Assembly: GCA_021234535.1 (NCBI GenBank) | Contig: SFZH01000008.1 | Coordinates: forward strand, 21,663,091-21,727,090 | Direction: 5' to 3' | Length of the DNA stretch: 64,000 nucleotides | Source of the DNA: Stichopus chloronotus | Taxonomy: Eukaryota > Echinodermata > Holothuroidea > Aspidochirotida > Stichopodidae | Part shown: positions 45,013 through 57,105 of the stretch, in pieces | How positions within the stretch are numbered: the first letter of the stretch is position 1 | Layout: the number at the start of each line of letters is the position of its first letter | Translations under genes and position numbers: made by a program | The notes under the pieces: generated by a model | Told to the model about the DNA's origin: nothing | Databases searched by the model: none | The model's input: only the letters and a program-made list of their open reading frames with translations

Positions 45013-45271
45013 ATGTTGACTGATGTCATACTCATACTGTACTTGATGTGTGGGTTGTATGGCCTGGGTAGGTGATCCCTATTGCTTTTGGTGGACTTCA
45101 AATGTCGCGGTCATTTGAGGTCACCAAAATAAAGGTCATTTTGGGTTAAAGGCTTGTGGTGTATCACGAAAAATAACTGCAGTTGATCTTATACTTGTCA
45201 TGTGAATAATTCATGTTTGTTGTAATATAACCATGTAGCAAGGAATCACAAAGCCTTTTGGCTTTCTGGTT

Positions 45272-46270
45272 TAAGTAACAAGTTGATTTTTTTTTCAGTA
45301 TTCTCGAACATTTTCCTATAATCACATTGTGTTTGTATAATCTAGTGATTGTGTTTGTATATTCCATAAGTTGTTGTTGATATTGCAAATTGCATAAGGC
45401 TTTATTTTGAGGAGCTCACTACCATCTTCTATTGTTGTATCTCCCAGTTGGGGGATGACATGAAATTCAGCTCAACTCCCCAGTGTTGTGAAAAACAAGT
45501 GAATGTACGCTGTGAATTTTAATCTTGTAGCCAACTTTTGTGAGAGTTGTTGATGAAATCGTAATCATTGTAATCATGTTACCGTGCATGTGTGTATGTG
45601 TATGATTGTGATGCCTACCCTTCTAAACAACATGATATCTGAAGAAGGGAAGCTTGGACAGATCGTATATTTAGTACATAGGTGTACCACATTGAGAGCA
45701 CTGATCCCTTTATTTTTGGTGGGGGTCAAAAGTCATTTGGGGTCAACAGTGGTCACATTGTTAAAGTTCAACAAGCCTTTTTTTAGGTCACGTAATATAA
45801 ACAGTTTCAAATGTACATGCACATAAGTACCCAGTTTCAAGACCGAGGACTATTCAGAGGAAGTTAGCAAAGCTTTTGAGTGTGGATACCTTAAAGAGAC
45901 AGAATTAAAAAAAAAAAAAAAAAAAACATTGAGCCGCTGAGACAAGAAAAGAGACCAAAAGACGCTAGACACAAAGAAAGAAAAAAAATATGTGAATATG
46001 ATATCTCAAGAAGGGAAGCTTGGACAAATCTCATATTTGGTATATAAGTCTATTATGTTGGTTACATTTCAAGTGTACTTGGCTGCTGTGGGTTTACTAG
46101 GAATCTCCAAACGGAAGGAACATTGCAGAAAGTAGAATCAGTCATCAGAATGGTCATCTAAGGTGATACGTCCTAATTTGCCACTATCTCAGTTGTCAAG
46201 TAAAATATTGTGGAAACGTGTGGTGTATGGGAAGCTACTATGCATATGTTTAGTTTTGGTGCTTTGAGTC
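45272..46270. repeat. local repeat segment S, copy 1, with a short family B piece
   Basis: Shares with 46283-47480 and 48253-49005 the phrases CACATTGTGTTTG, CATAAGTTGTTG, GCTCAACTCC, GTAGCCAACTTTTGTGAGAG, GTAATCATG, GTAATATAAACAGTTT, AGTTAGCAAAGCTTTTGAG and GACAAGAAAAGAGACC. Within it, GATGAAATCGTAATCATTG starts a short family B piece with one monomer (45551-45775). An A run lies at 45907-45926. Confidence 0.8.
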
Positions 46271-47480
46271 AGCTGATTTCTTAAGTAGCAAGTAGAATTT
46301 TTCACTATTCTCTACCATTTTCCTCTAATCACATTGTGTTTGCTCGAAGCTTTACTTTTAGGTGCTAACTACAATCTTCTATTATTGTATTTCCCAGTTT
46401 GGGATGAACATGAATTTCCGCTCAACTCCCCAATGTTGTGAAATACGGGTGAATGTAAGCTCTGAATTTTAATCTTGTAGCCAACTTTTGTGAGAGTAAA
46501 TCGGTGTCAACCAACTAGTTTTGTCTAAAGTATATTTTAAAAAGTTAATTGATTTCTTGTCTGTAGTCACTACATTTATTTGACAAAATGCATTACACGG
46601 AAGCTTTTGTAGAATACCAATATACATATAAAAAGTCTTGTAGTATAATCTCTCGTTTGTGTTGCTCATTATAACTCGCTTTCTTATGAGGCTTTAACTG
46701 AAAAATTGTATATTCCAGTGATTGTGTACTTTTTATATTCCATAAGTTGTTGATATTGCAAATTGCACGAGGCTTTATTTTGAGGTGGTAACTACGATCT
46801 TCTGTTATTGTATTTCCCACTTTGGGGATAACATGAATTTCCGCTCAACTCCTCAATGTTGTAAAATACGGGTAAATGCATGCTGTGCCTTTAATGTTGT
46901 ATCCAACTTTTGTGAGAGTAAATCGGTGTCACCCAACAAGTTTTAAGTATATTTCAAAAAGTTAAGTTGATTTCTTGTCTGTTATCACTACATTTATTTG
47001 AAAAACGCAAAACACGGAGGCTTTGTAGAATATACATAAAAAAGTCTTGCAGTTTAATCTATCGTTTGTGTTGCTAATTATAACTGGCTTTCTTATGAGG
47101 CTTAACTGAACTAATTTCAGGTATCTGTGATTGATGTTCAAACACTACATTTTTGGTGTTGATGAAATCGTAATCTTTGTAATCATGTGACCGTGTATGT
47201 GTATGTGTGTGATTGTGATGCCTACCTTCTAAACAATATGATATCTGAAGAAGGGAAGCTTGGACAGATCTTAATAGTACATAGGTGTACCACCGGCATT
47301 GAGAGCACTGATCCTATCATTTTTGTTGGGGCAAAGATTATTTGGGGTCAACAATGGTCACATTGTTCAAGTTCAATAATCATTCATTTTGGTCATGTAA
47401 TATAAACAGTTTAAAAATATAAATACACATAAGTACGCAGGTTGAAGATCGAGGGATAAGGGCTGTTCACAGGAAGCTTA
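46271..47480. repeat. local repeat segment S, copies 2 and 3
   Basis: The interval contains two rounds of the segment: 46283-46700 and 46701-47480. Each round includes TGTATTTCCCA(G/C)TTTGGG, CCGCTCAACTCC, CCAACTTTTGTGAGAGTAAATCGG and GTTTGTGTTGCT. The second round carries a family B start (GATGAAATCGTAATC at 47162) with one monomer. The uninterrupted AGCTGATTTCTTAAGTAG at 46271-46288 is the empty counterpart of the insertion at 43721. Confidence 0.8.
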
Positions 47481-48252
47481 GCAAAGCTTGTTTTTGGTCG
47501 AGGTCAAAGGTCATTTGAGATCACCAGAGATCAAACTGTAAACACAATATCTCCAGGAATCTAACCTTGACTGATGTCATACTTGATGTGTGGATTGTAT
47601 CATGCCGTTATTCGTACGTTAAAATGGGAATGACTTCAACCTCAGTCTTCTTTTGTTCTACTGAGGTTTAACTTCTTGCAAATTTTCATCGCCTTAGGTC
47701 AGTTTTATCACCTCATGCTGTGATAATCCACATGATCAATTAAACATCGTTCTCCTTAAGTAATTCATGTGTGTCAATCCAATGTCTAGGCTTTCTTGAG
47801 CTGCCTGGCAAGGGGTACTTGGTGTCATGTCCATAGGAAATACAGTGTAATCGGGGGTGAAAGAGGGTCTGTTGAAAGCTTTAGCATGGTAATAACGTCA
47901 TGATGCTGAGTAGAAGAATCTTTCTGTTTTTGTGGAGGTCAAAGGTCGTTTGAGGTCACTTGAGGTCAAACTTAATACCTTGCAAACACATTATCTCCAG
48001 AAGGGTGATGTTGACTGATGTCGTACTTGATATGCGGGTTGGCCATACTGGGTAGGTGATCCCTATTATTCTTGGTGGAAGTCAAATGTCATTTGAGGTC
48101 ACCAAAAAAGGTCATTTTGTATTAAAAGGCTTATTAATTTGGTGTTTCAAAAACAATAACTGTAGTTGATCTCATACTTGTCATGTGGATAATTCATGTT
48201 TGTTATAATATAACCATATCGCAAGGAATCACAAAGCCTTTTAGCTTTCTGG
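47481..48252 (+). mobile_element. HINE-like family A, copy 6 (3' half)
   Basis: The start is truncated in a monomer (TTTTTGGTCGAGGTCAAAGG at 47489). Non-repetitive DNA from 47600 to 47930 is followed by two further monomers. The 3' end is complete: GCAAGGAATC (48231-48240), AAAGCCTTTTAGCTTT and CTGG (48249-48252). The right flank TTTGACAAAATGCAATACACGG corresponds to the uninterrupted TATTTGACAAAATGCATTAC at about 46576, a second empty-site match, on one side only. Confidence 0.7.
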
Positions 48253-49010
48253 TTTGACAAAATGCAATACACGGAGGCATTGTAGAATATACATATAAAA
48301 AGTTTTCCAGTATAATCTATCGTTTGTGTTGCTCATTATAACTTGCTTTTTTATGAGGCTTTAACTGAAATAGTTTCAGGTAGCGGTGATTGATGTTCAA
48401 ACACTACATTTTTGGTGTTGACGAAATTGTAACCTTTGTAATCATGCGACTGTGTGTGAGTGTGTGATTGTGATGCCTACAGTGCCTTGCAAGCAACACA
48501 ATAGCTGAAGAAGGGAAGCTTGGACAGATCTCATGTTTATTGCATAGTTGTACCACATGGAGTGCACTGACCCTAATGTTTTTGGCTGAGGTTAAAGGTC
48601 ATTTGGGGTCAACTGTGTTCACATTGTTTAAGTTCAACAAGCCTTTTTTTAGGTCACGTAATATAAACAGTTTCAAATATACATACACATAAGTACGCAG
48701 TTTGAAGACCGAGGGCTTTTCAGAGGAAACTTAGCAAAGCTCATGAGCGTGGATACCTTCAAGAGAGACAGAATTAAAAAAAAAATAACACTGAACCGAT
48801 GAGACAAGAAAAGAGACCAAAAGACTCTAGAAAGAAAGAAAGAAAAAATAAAGATGTGAACATGATATCTCAAGAAGGGAAGATTGGACAAATTTCATAG
48901 TTGGTATGTAAGTGTATTATGTTGGTTACATTTCGAGTATACTCCACTGCCACGGGTTTACCAGGTATCTCCAAACGAGAAACGCTGCAGCAAGTAGAAT
49001 CAGGGATGAA
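48253..49010. repeat. local repeat segment S, copy 4
   Basis: Collinear with the second half of copies 1 and 3, including a family B piece at 48420-48640 (GACGAAATTGTAACC, GTAATCATGCG) and the shared tail GGTTACATTTCGAGTATAC, CTCCAAACG and AAGTAGAATCAG. Confidence 0.8.
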
Positions 49011-49279
49011 GTTAGTCTAACATTTATTCAAAGTCAAATATTCAATACGATGCAACCAAACACTGAAGAATGAACACATGAAACACATTCCCCATTTAAA
49101 GCATATTTTAATGAAATTGAAACTCAACACAGACATGTGAGTGCATGGTATATTCTAACACGACAACAGTATATACTAGTAACACAATATTAAACGGTGA
49201 TTCCCGTAAAATTGTTAGTATTACCAAGTATGGAACAGTCGGTATACGGATATCTGCTTTTGCCCATACCAGCGCAGGT

Positions 49280-49690
49280 CAACAGGGGTGAAATTGCAAA
49301 ACTATTGAAAACGCGATATTTTAAGAAGGCAAGCTTGGACAAATCTGTCAATTAGATTGCAGCTGTATCCCATTGAGTGTACAAAAATTCCATTGTCTTT
49401 TGTGAAGGTCATAGGTCATTTTAGGTCAATGGGATCACATTATTTAATTCCAGTGACCATTATATCTCAAGCAGGAAATCTTTGACAGATGTCAAATTTA
49501 GTATGTAGTTGTATCTCATTGTGTACCATTTGGTCTCATGCGGATGTCAAAGGTCATGTCAACAAGGGTCAAATTGTGAATACCTTACACACTTGATTCT
49601 AAGAAAGGAAGCTTGTACAGTTCTCATATTTCATATAAAGCATAGGTAGCGTAATGTGACCACAAAGCATTAAGCATTCTGGTTTATTTC
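49280..49690 (+). mobile_element. diverged monomers ending in a CTGG terminus
   Basis: Three degraded monomers (phrases at about 49312, 49455 and 49590) end in GCATTAAGCATTCTGGTTT at 49673-49691. This resembles the terminus inside the array at about 22173 and the CTGG end of family A, so it may be a third family variant. Confidence 0.5.
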
Positions 49691-49889
49691 TCCGTAGTTT
49701 TAGATTGAGAAACATTGAGAACTTTCTCAATGAGAAATTGCGTTTCGTTCACATTAATTGCTATCCACCTTGCAGTTTTAAATTATGAAATTGAATGCTT
49801 TTCCACGGTATTGTAAAAGTGCTTCTAAAAAATGCATCTTGACATCCTTTGTTGAAAAAATGGCATTGCTTCGACCAGGCCAGTTATCC

Positions 49890-50065
49890 TGACTTCGCCG
49901 TAACTGACGGTAATTTACTGCCGTGACTTCGCGGTAAAGAAATCCGCCGCGACTTCACAGAAAAGGACTTGCCACGACTTCATGGAAAGGAACTTCCCGC
50001 GACTTCACGGCAAATGACTACACGCGACTTTACGGCAAAGTTCTTTTCCCCCGGATTCAGTGGAA
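49890..50065. repeat. minisatellite of about 27 bp (CGCGACTTCACGG)
   Basis: Five or six imperfect units contain GACTTC(G/A)C followed by GG(T/A/C)AAAG. The phrase links it to the CTTCGC-rich interior of repeat R1. Confidence 0.7.
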
Positions 50066-51071
50066 AAGCTACTTGCTGTGACCTAATTTATTCCTAGCTA
50101 TTTTTAATCTGTTTTTGGTTTGAACAAAGACTGTATTATGTATGCCAAAACCATTTAAAAAATGGCTAGATTAAAAGTCCAGAACCAGGCTATACTGTAG
50201 ATGAGTCATGCCATGTACCGAAGAGGATATTATAATATTGATAAGCAGAATTGGACAGACTTGTAGGTTTGTTTTCAGTATATAAAAACATATTTTTAAA
50301 TTCTTGTATTTAAAGCAAGTGAAAACTGGTATCTTTATACAAGTGCACACTGACTTAGCATACAATATATAGTGAAAATCAAGCTAAACTACAAAGTAAT
50401 ACTCAACATTTACATGCAGTTACTGCTCACTACTGGGATATGTGTCACTGTTCCTGAAAAATGTTTTATCAAATGGGACTTATTCTCGTGGATACCAATT
50501 CTAAATACCCCTTCGTACAGTATACTCTAAGCTAGAATGTACAGTTCACATTTATTGGCATATGTTTGCATAAAGTCCAGACTGAATAGGTGAAACCCCT
50601 AAGCCAATGTAAACCCCATTGGTTAAATTCATGTAAAAAGATCACTTGAATTAGGTCATGGTTAAGTCAACACAATATAAAGAACATTCAGCAAATAGTT
50701 TTATCGTGACCCAGGCAGAGAATAAGAGTGCAACAAACAATGCAGCTATGACACACATGCCTCAGACTTGTTTTTAATAGACACTATAAAGCATCCATTA
50801 ATGGTTTACGTCAAAGGCAATAAATCTTGGAAAATTAAAGTATGTTATAACAAAACTAGTAGTAACATCAAAACACCTGCTACGTAGAGCATTGAGCAGA
50901 ACTGTGGGCCTATAATACTACACTGCAAGTACCAAGGACAGATCTCCTCACGCTGTCCCATATCTAGACAATCCAGAAATTCGATCCTCTCTGAAATTTG
51001 AAAATTCCCTGATTGAAACTTAACAGTTTCTCCCGTAACGATAACTGGTGGAAATGTTTCTAATTGATCCA
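50066..51071. other. no recognised gene
   Basis: AT-rich sequence without recognised motif. Confidence 0.4.
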
Positions 51072-51570
51072 AAATACTGTATCAGCACACGTTGCAGTAT
51101 ATATGCAGTTGCGCGAACCACAGCTAGCATGCCTACTTGTGAAGACTGTCAGCATGAAACTGGCATGCATGCCCACAGCTACGGTGGGAATGTTAACTCT
51201 GCTTCCCACTGGAATATCAAATTACAAGAATGTAGAAGTAAAGTTGGTGAAGTCAGTTGTAAGATAGTGGGAACTTCTGGTGAAGTTTTCGACACTACAG
51301 TCGCAAGAGAAAATCTACTCGCAAAGTAATGTTTCCTTCATGCGGAGTGTTCGCAACTAGTCGCATGAAATAAGTCTTATCACGATCTGATGATTGTTTC
51401 CTTGCTGCGATTGAGCGGTGAATAGTCGTAAGAAAGATCACTTCATGTGAAGTAATTTCCCCTCTCTGGCGAAGTACTTAACTGTCTTGCGGTGAAGCCA
51501 TCCCTTCACGGCGAAGTCACAGTGAAGGGGGGGGGGGGGGGAGCGAAGTAGCTCTTTTGGTAAGGGATGT
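51072..51570 (-). repeat. dispersed repeat R1, copy 2 (minus orientation)
   Basis: Inverse-orientation copy of 26995-27515. It ends at CTCTTTTGGTAAGGGAT, the inverse of the R1 start, next to a G run at 51527-51541. Two short open frames follow from the repeat and show no domain. Confidence 0.75.
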
Positions 51571-53160
51571 ACTTTAAAGTTGAGGAATTGAAAACTACTC
51601 TTATTACAAAGTGAACTCAACTCCATTACTTTTTCTTGCCTTTTGTAAATTTGAAAAAAAAGAATGTTCCCGTTTTTAAAGTGTTTAGACTAATTGGATT
51701 CCCACTAAAGTGAAGTTTTATGCATAAATCTCTAACATTTGTAAGTTCCAATAGGGAAATAATGAAATTCATCATTAGTACACGACATGCAAATTCGTTC
51801 ATGTATCAGAATGTTTTCAAGTTTCCAATATCCAGTTACTGTAGGGGTGATATTTGCATAACGAAATGAACATGCCTTAGTTCGTGCACGCATTCATTTA
51901 TATTAGGCCTAAATTTAGTGATTTTGCACCCCAGACAATGGTTACAGTCGCCCCCCCCCCCCCAATCTTCGCCTGTCTTATACTCCTCCCCATAGAAACA
52001 ATCCTGGTTTCAAGTGCCTCAAATACGTAATCAGCATACAGGGAACACGAGTATAGTCACAACACTGCCCCTTTGTATGTCGTGTTGTGGGCTGCATCTT
52101 TTGCATTTGTTGTCAATCAAACGGTAGGAGAATTTTGCTTACCGGAGGTGATGAGTGTACTGCCTCTAATGTATTTATCTCATCATTTCTTCTAAAACAA
52201 TGTGCAGATTAAGCATTGATGAATTTTGGAAAACGACACTGCCTGTGTCATTTACCATCTGCTTCATTACCAATGTGAAACTGGAGATAACATGTTCCTA
52301 TAGTAGGAGCATTCATTTGTGGATCTATGATTGCATCGTCCCACACGTGTGTGCAATTTAACATAGTCAAACAGTGATTATAAGTTAATAACTCAAGGGG
52401 ATTATTGATGAATTCCCCTATTATGTAAAAGTCGTGGGCCTAGAGGCTTAGCCAATATATCATGCATGAAAGTTTCATCACCATGGACTAATCAAAATTG
52501 ACACTTTCCTGTCAACCTCGTTAACTAACTTACACCTCCCAAGTTCCCCATAAACCATACAACTGAGTAGGCTATATACTTGCTCTTGGAAAACATATGC
52601 TTGAAACTTCAAACCCCCATATTTCATAACCATGGAGTGGAATAACTAAAACAATTGATCAAGCAATCGGAATTGCAAATCAAGCGACAGATTAAGGCTA
52701 TAAAACAGAAGGAGACAATCCCATCTGGAACTGATTTACTTGCAACGCTTAATCCTTTGTAAATGTATTGTCAAAGTTACCCTCAGTGACTTGAAATACA
52801 TTATCCCCTAGATAAAAAAGGCTTGTCTCTAGTGTACCTTCTTAAAATACGACTACTTTGGTCAGATTCTACGTTGAAATCTTAGGATGGTTGCAAGACT
52901 AAAGTAAAGTAAATAGTCTGAAGAGAAAAAAAAATACCATCTCTCCATTGTCCTTTAAATGACTCATTGAAATCATTGGACACTTAAAATAACGACGAAT
53001 GGACATTTCAAAGTCATTAAGAAATAAAGCGGATGGACTGGGTAAAGTTTTCCCCTACCTCCAAGACTACAATAAAATAGGATGGACAAATGCATTGTGG
53101 TCTCGATGATCTGATCATGAGCCTTTTTTTCCTGAATCTGTGCTTATATCATAGGATGAG
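51571..53160. other. no recognised gene
   Basis: AT-rich sequence with a C run at about 51951-51963. No conserved motif found. Confidence 0.4.
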
Positions 53161-53164
53161 TCAC

Positions 53165-53570
53165 AGGCTACCTATGATTTATATGAAATATGAGATCTGC
53201 ACAAGCTTCCTCTCTTGAGATCATGTCTACAAGGTTTTCACAATTTGACCCGTGGTGACATGGAATGACCTTTGACCTCCATTTAAGACCAAACGGTTTT
53301 CATACTCAATGAGATACACCTACATACTGCATATGACATCTGTCAGGTCAAAGCTTCCTTCTTGACACGTTCGCAACATTTTCATAATGTGACCCTGTTT
53401 ACGTAAAATGACCTTCACCAAAGACTTTAGAATTCTCGTATCCCCAATGAGATACACCTACATTCTCAATGGCAGATCTGCCATGGTTTTCCTTCTTGAA
53501 ATATCGTGTTTACAATATTTTCACAATTTGACCCTCAGTATTGACCTCAAATTACCTTTTGTCATGGGTT
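53165..53570 (-). repeat. monomer array piece in inverse orientation
   Basis: Three degraded monomers read on the minus strand (AATGACCTTTGACCTCC at 53264-53280 is the inverse of GGAGGTCAAAGGTCATT). This and the piece at 54390-54520 are the only inverse-oriented arrays I found in the window. Confidence 0.7.
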
Positions 53571-54389
53571 TAGCTTGTGTGCAACATATGAGGCACAAAC
53601 ACTAAGTCAAAAATTGACCAATGCTTTTAGTTAACATTAATCTATAAGCTCCAAACATACAAAGTAAACAAGTAGAAAGGAAATTACGAAATGTTAATAA
53701 AGGTGAAATAAAATTGTTCCAACAAGTAGCGTCGTCTGTTTCAATTGTTCAACATAAATGACTCTTCCCAACGAGAGTTCTGTTTGTTATAAGCGTGGCT
53801 TGATATGAAAGTAACAACAATGCTTTAATAACGTTCTTTCCAAAAAATAGAATATTCTGGCTCTCGCAAGAAACACTATAGCTCGGCACGAATCTCAGTC
53901 GCCCTCTTTTGACTATACATAGGCACTAAGACTTACTTCTTCCTCACATACACGTACAGTGAGAGCTTGTCTCTAATAGTTTGTCACTCACATGAGTCAT
54001 CTGTAACAATTAAAGATTTACTTTTGTTTCCCTTTCCACAATAATTGATATGCATTCTTGAAACCCCTTAACTAAGCACATTACCAGGGACCATTACATT
54101 ATTCTGCCACGTACATCAACCCTCCCTGAAAAGTGCCAGATACATACTTGCTCAGACACCATAACCTAAGCTACGGATTGCTCTACATCACATACCCTCT
54201 GTTAGTCCTACATATCATTTCAGTGTGTAAAACTGACCCAAGTCAATAGGAATCCTATTTTTTTTACCCCCAATATAATAAAATAGATTCCACTTATATT
54301 GATAAATTCACATACCCAATGATGCCTTTGTCCGTCCCTGGTGGCACTGCATGTAGGGTTTTTGCAAGGGTTTACAAGGGTTTCCTGTG
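53571..54389. other. no recognised gene
   Basis: No recognised repeat or coding motif. Confidence 0.4.
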
Positions 54390-54520
54390 TAACCCTGCTG
54401 ACCTTAAATGATCTTTGACATCCACCAGAATCGACAGAGATTTACTTAATGGGATTCACCAATATACCACATATGGCATTTGTCCAAGCTTCACTTTTTA
54501 CACAATTTACATTTACAATT
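54390..54520 (-). repeat. single decayed monomer, inverse orientation
   Basis: CTGACCTTAAATGATCTTTGACATCCACCA and a following ATTTGTCCAAGCTTC match one monomer on the minus strand with many changes. Confidence 0.5.
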
Positions 54521-55265
54521 TCATGTATTTTCACAAGAAAATGTTCACATTATGTTGACGTTACTTGTCGTTCAACATTCATTCATTTAAAGTGAATAAA
54601 GTTAAATCTTCTGTTGTGAACAATTACACCAAAACAGTTGTTTTCACTCTTGTGATCTCTCTCAAAGGATGTAAACAAACTTTGTTGTACATATTGACGT
54701 TGACCACGGCCATGGCACTAAGGGCGTACAATCCAGAGTGGAATGTAAACAATAAAAAAAATTCCCTTTAGGTGCGTAAAAGAATACCAAGAAATTGATT
54801 TTTTCAAGCTTAGAAACTTAATTTAGGAACTTGAAGTTGACTCAGACCCGCATAGTGGTTTAGACTGTAATAAAATATGAAACATACTCAAGGCAAATAC
54901 AGTAAAACTTTTATGCAATATGGTAAGACGTGAAGCCCTTCGAATTATGCAGTTCAAGATTAATAAACTAACATATGGATATGGTTATTAAGGATCACCT
55001 CTATACCAGACGAAAAAGAAAATAGTGATGCGGAAGATTCAAGATGGGAAAAAGATATATCAAAGGAAGTATATCTCTGCTGAACATTGCTTTGCGCTGA
55101 AACTCTCTTTACCGTCAATGATTTGAGTTAGACACGAACCTGGTGCAGTTTCTGAGTTATCACTGTACAAAAATAACGACCTGTTTTCCTAGGCATATAC
55201 AAAAATGGTGACTCACACATGAGGTTACGTATTGTAACGAATGCATTTTTTTGAATATCTGTCCA
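54521..55265. other. no recognised gene
   Basis: On the minus strand this would be downstream of the Gypsy polymerase, but I see no RNase H or integrase motif. Confidence 0.35.
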
Positions 55266-56218
55266 TTAAAATTCTTTGTGTTTCTTACTCAGTGCATGCA
55301 ACGGTTTCAGAGTTGTCTGAATGGATGGATAAAGTTGTGAAACATAATTCACTGCACCAACAAATCTATGCACTGCTTTAAGAGTACAGGAACCTGGTGT
55401 TTCCGATTGCATTACATCTGGATTGTAATGGTTTAAAGCAAGCATAACATTCATTGTCTATACCAATTAGGTGTCCCATATACGCAACAGACTTACGAGA
55501 CATATGACACTTCTGAGAGCTGAGGAGAGATTCTAAGACAGTGGTTAATTAAGGCTTGAAAATGGAATGTAAATGACGTTTATGTGACGTAGTATCCTGC
55601 GAAATGATTATGAGATCATCACTGTGGGCGACAACGATATTTTCTGAATAAGGAATGGTCTTTAAGACATTAATCTTTGCCTGAAAAATAGCAGGAGAGA
55701 AATTCAAACCTTGATCTAATCTGCGACAAAATTAATGCTTATGACCTGCAAAAGGAGCGATACCTGTATATTTCTGTGACCTTTCATTCAAACAAAGACA
55801 GAGGAATGCACTTTTTTCAGTCTACTGTACTCAAAACGGTGGCTTGGAATGACCTATTTTCTTCAAGGTGTCATTTTACCAATGGAAATGGATAATTGAG
55901 ACGTGTTCTCCTGCTTTTCAAATATCCACAGTCTGTAACAACCCTTTTCTTTTTGCGGATTAAAAAAAATGGAGTCCTTTGGCGGATTAGAAACACTGGA
56001 GATGTATACGATTGTGTCCAATTGTTAATTATAAGATGCCCATTTTGACAAGTGTGTTCTTCTCCTTTGATGCCAATTGTTTGTCTCTTCCGGACAGCTG
56101 GTAAGGCCTGATGAAAAAAAAATGGCTCTTCATTGTCCAATTTGAAGTCAACCTCTGAATCAGTACATTGCGAAATTTCCCGGTACAGAGAAAATAGTTC
56201 CCTATTTTGTTCCAACAT
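55266..56218 (-). pseudogene. Ty3/Gypsy reverse-transcriptase remnant
   Basis: Read on the minus strand from 56218, the sequence has a pol leader and then WTQSYTSPVFLIRQ, the finger region of Gypsy RT, and TDCGYLKSRRTRLNYPF. After frame breaks, 55735-55600 reads LNFSPAIFQAKINVLK and IVVAHSDDLIIIS. The HSDD at 55612-55626 corresponds to the catalytic YxDD box with His in place of Tyr. From 55454 the thumb region reads VHRFVGAVNYVSQLYPSI. Stops and frame changes show it is inactive. RNase H and integrase are not recognised beyond 55266, so the element is truncated. The gag and protease parts lie upstream (57715-56870). Confidence 0.8.
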
Positions 56219-56869
56219 TTTGTATTTTCAGACCTTTCGGCATCGTTCAAGACACTACCATGAAAGTTTACGTTTGCGAAAACTTCACGTTCAGTGAGTG
56301 ACTCAATGGGATCAGTAGGGTAGAGATGAGGATACTTACTTCAACTCTCGATTACAGTAGCATGACGTGTCTGGTTGCCAGAACATGATGATGGCATATG
56401 GCATTATTAAAATGCCTATCATCATTATACACTGTCGTAGAAATATGCGTGGGAAACACTTCAGGAGGACATTCTTGCGAAACATTTACTATATATATAT
56501 ATCTTGTGTGGTTACATACGCTTCTGGACGATTGTCTCTGATAACGAACCGTGTTTTACCTTTATTTGTCAAAAGAATATGGGTACAATTTTTGTGCAGT
56601 TTCAAAAGCATTGTCGATTGGCAAAGGTGTTCGATAAATCTGCATGGATATGCTGAGACATCACAATTTTTTTAGTGCATTCGGCAAACAAGTTCGAACA
56701 ACAACATAACAACTTCGACATGAGTAGATGACTGTACGTTCAAGTGGCTTCAGGAAATATTAACCTTTGTGTAGACGGAACGTATTGTCAGTAAAGTCAA
56801 GATTACCTTTTAGGTTTTGCAAGGAGGTTGAAATGGGTGTCCTTGAAGCATAATTTAAAAATCATATAG
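56219..56869 (-). other. degraded region between protease and RT
   Basis: On the minus strand short open stretches occur (for example VTTQDIYIVNVSQECPPEVF near 56500) but frames change often. It probably belongs to the same Gypsy element. Confidence 0.4.
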
Positions 56870-57045
56870 GAAATTTTGCTGTCACCATAGTTGTGGTCTC
56901 TATTGTCCAGTCGGGATGCCACTGGTTCAATACTTTGTTGTGGAAGACCAGACAGACATTTTGATTTGGCTACAGTGTCGCGAGAGATGAGGGTTTTGTT
57001 GGAGCCACTCTCTAACAGGATGGCAATAGAGGCATCCTGTGGATG
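56870..57045 (-). pseudogene. retropepsin-like protease fragment of the Gypsy element
   Basis: On the minus strand one frame reads DASIAILLESGSNKTLISRD then TVAKSKCLSGLP, placed between gag and RT as expected for the aspartic protease. The catalytic DSG or DTG triad would lie at LLESGS; here Asp is replaced by Glu, so activity is not expected. No second protease half is clear. Confidence 0.6.
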
Positions 57046-57105
57046 TCATTACCATGCTGCCTGTCAGTTTCGATAGGTTCACTACGAAGAGAGTTTTCTA
57101 GTGCG

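Larger units (their letters stand above)
43721..45269 (+). mobile_element. HINE/Helentron-like family A, copy 5 (complete, with captured retrotransposon piece)
   Basis: The 5' end is ATTCCTTGCCGTAGGCAGGG and the 3' end has GCAAGGAATC (45238-45247), hairpin AAAGCC-TTTT-GGCTTT and CTGG (45266-45269). The flanks, CAGCTGATTTTTT on the left and TTTAAGTAACAAG on the right, correspond to a continuous CAGCTGATTTCTTAAGTAG at about 46271, an empty paralogous site. The target is a T run, so any duplication is at most two or three Ts. The body holds one monomer, a non-repetitive region, a captured primer site and gag, and a last monomer part. No Rep or helicase gene is present. Confidence 0.8.
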
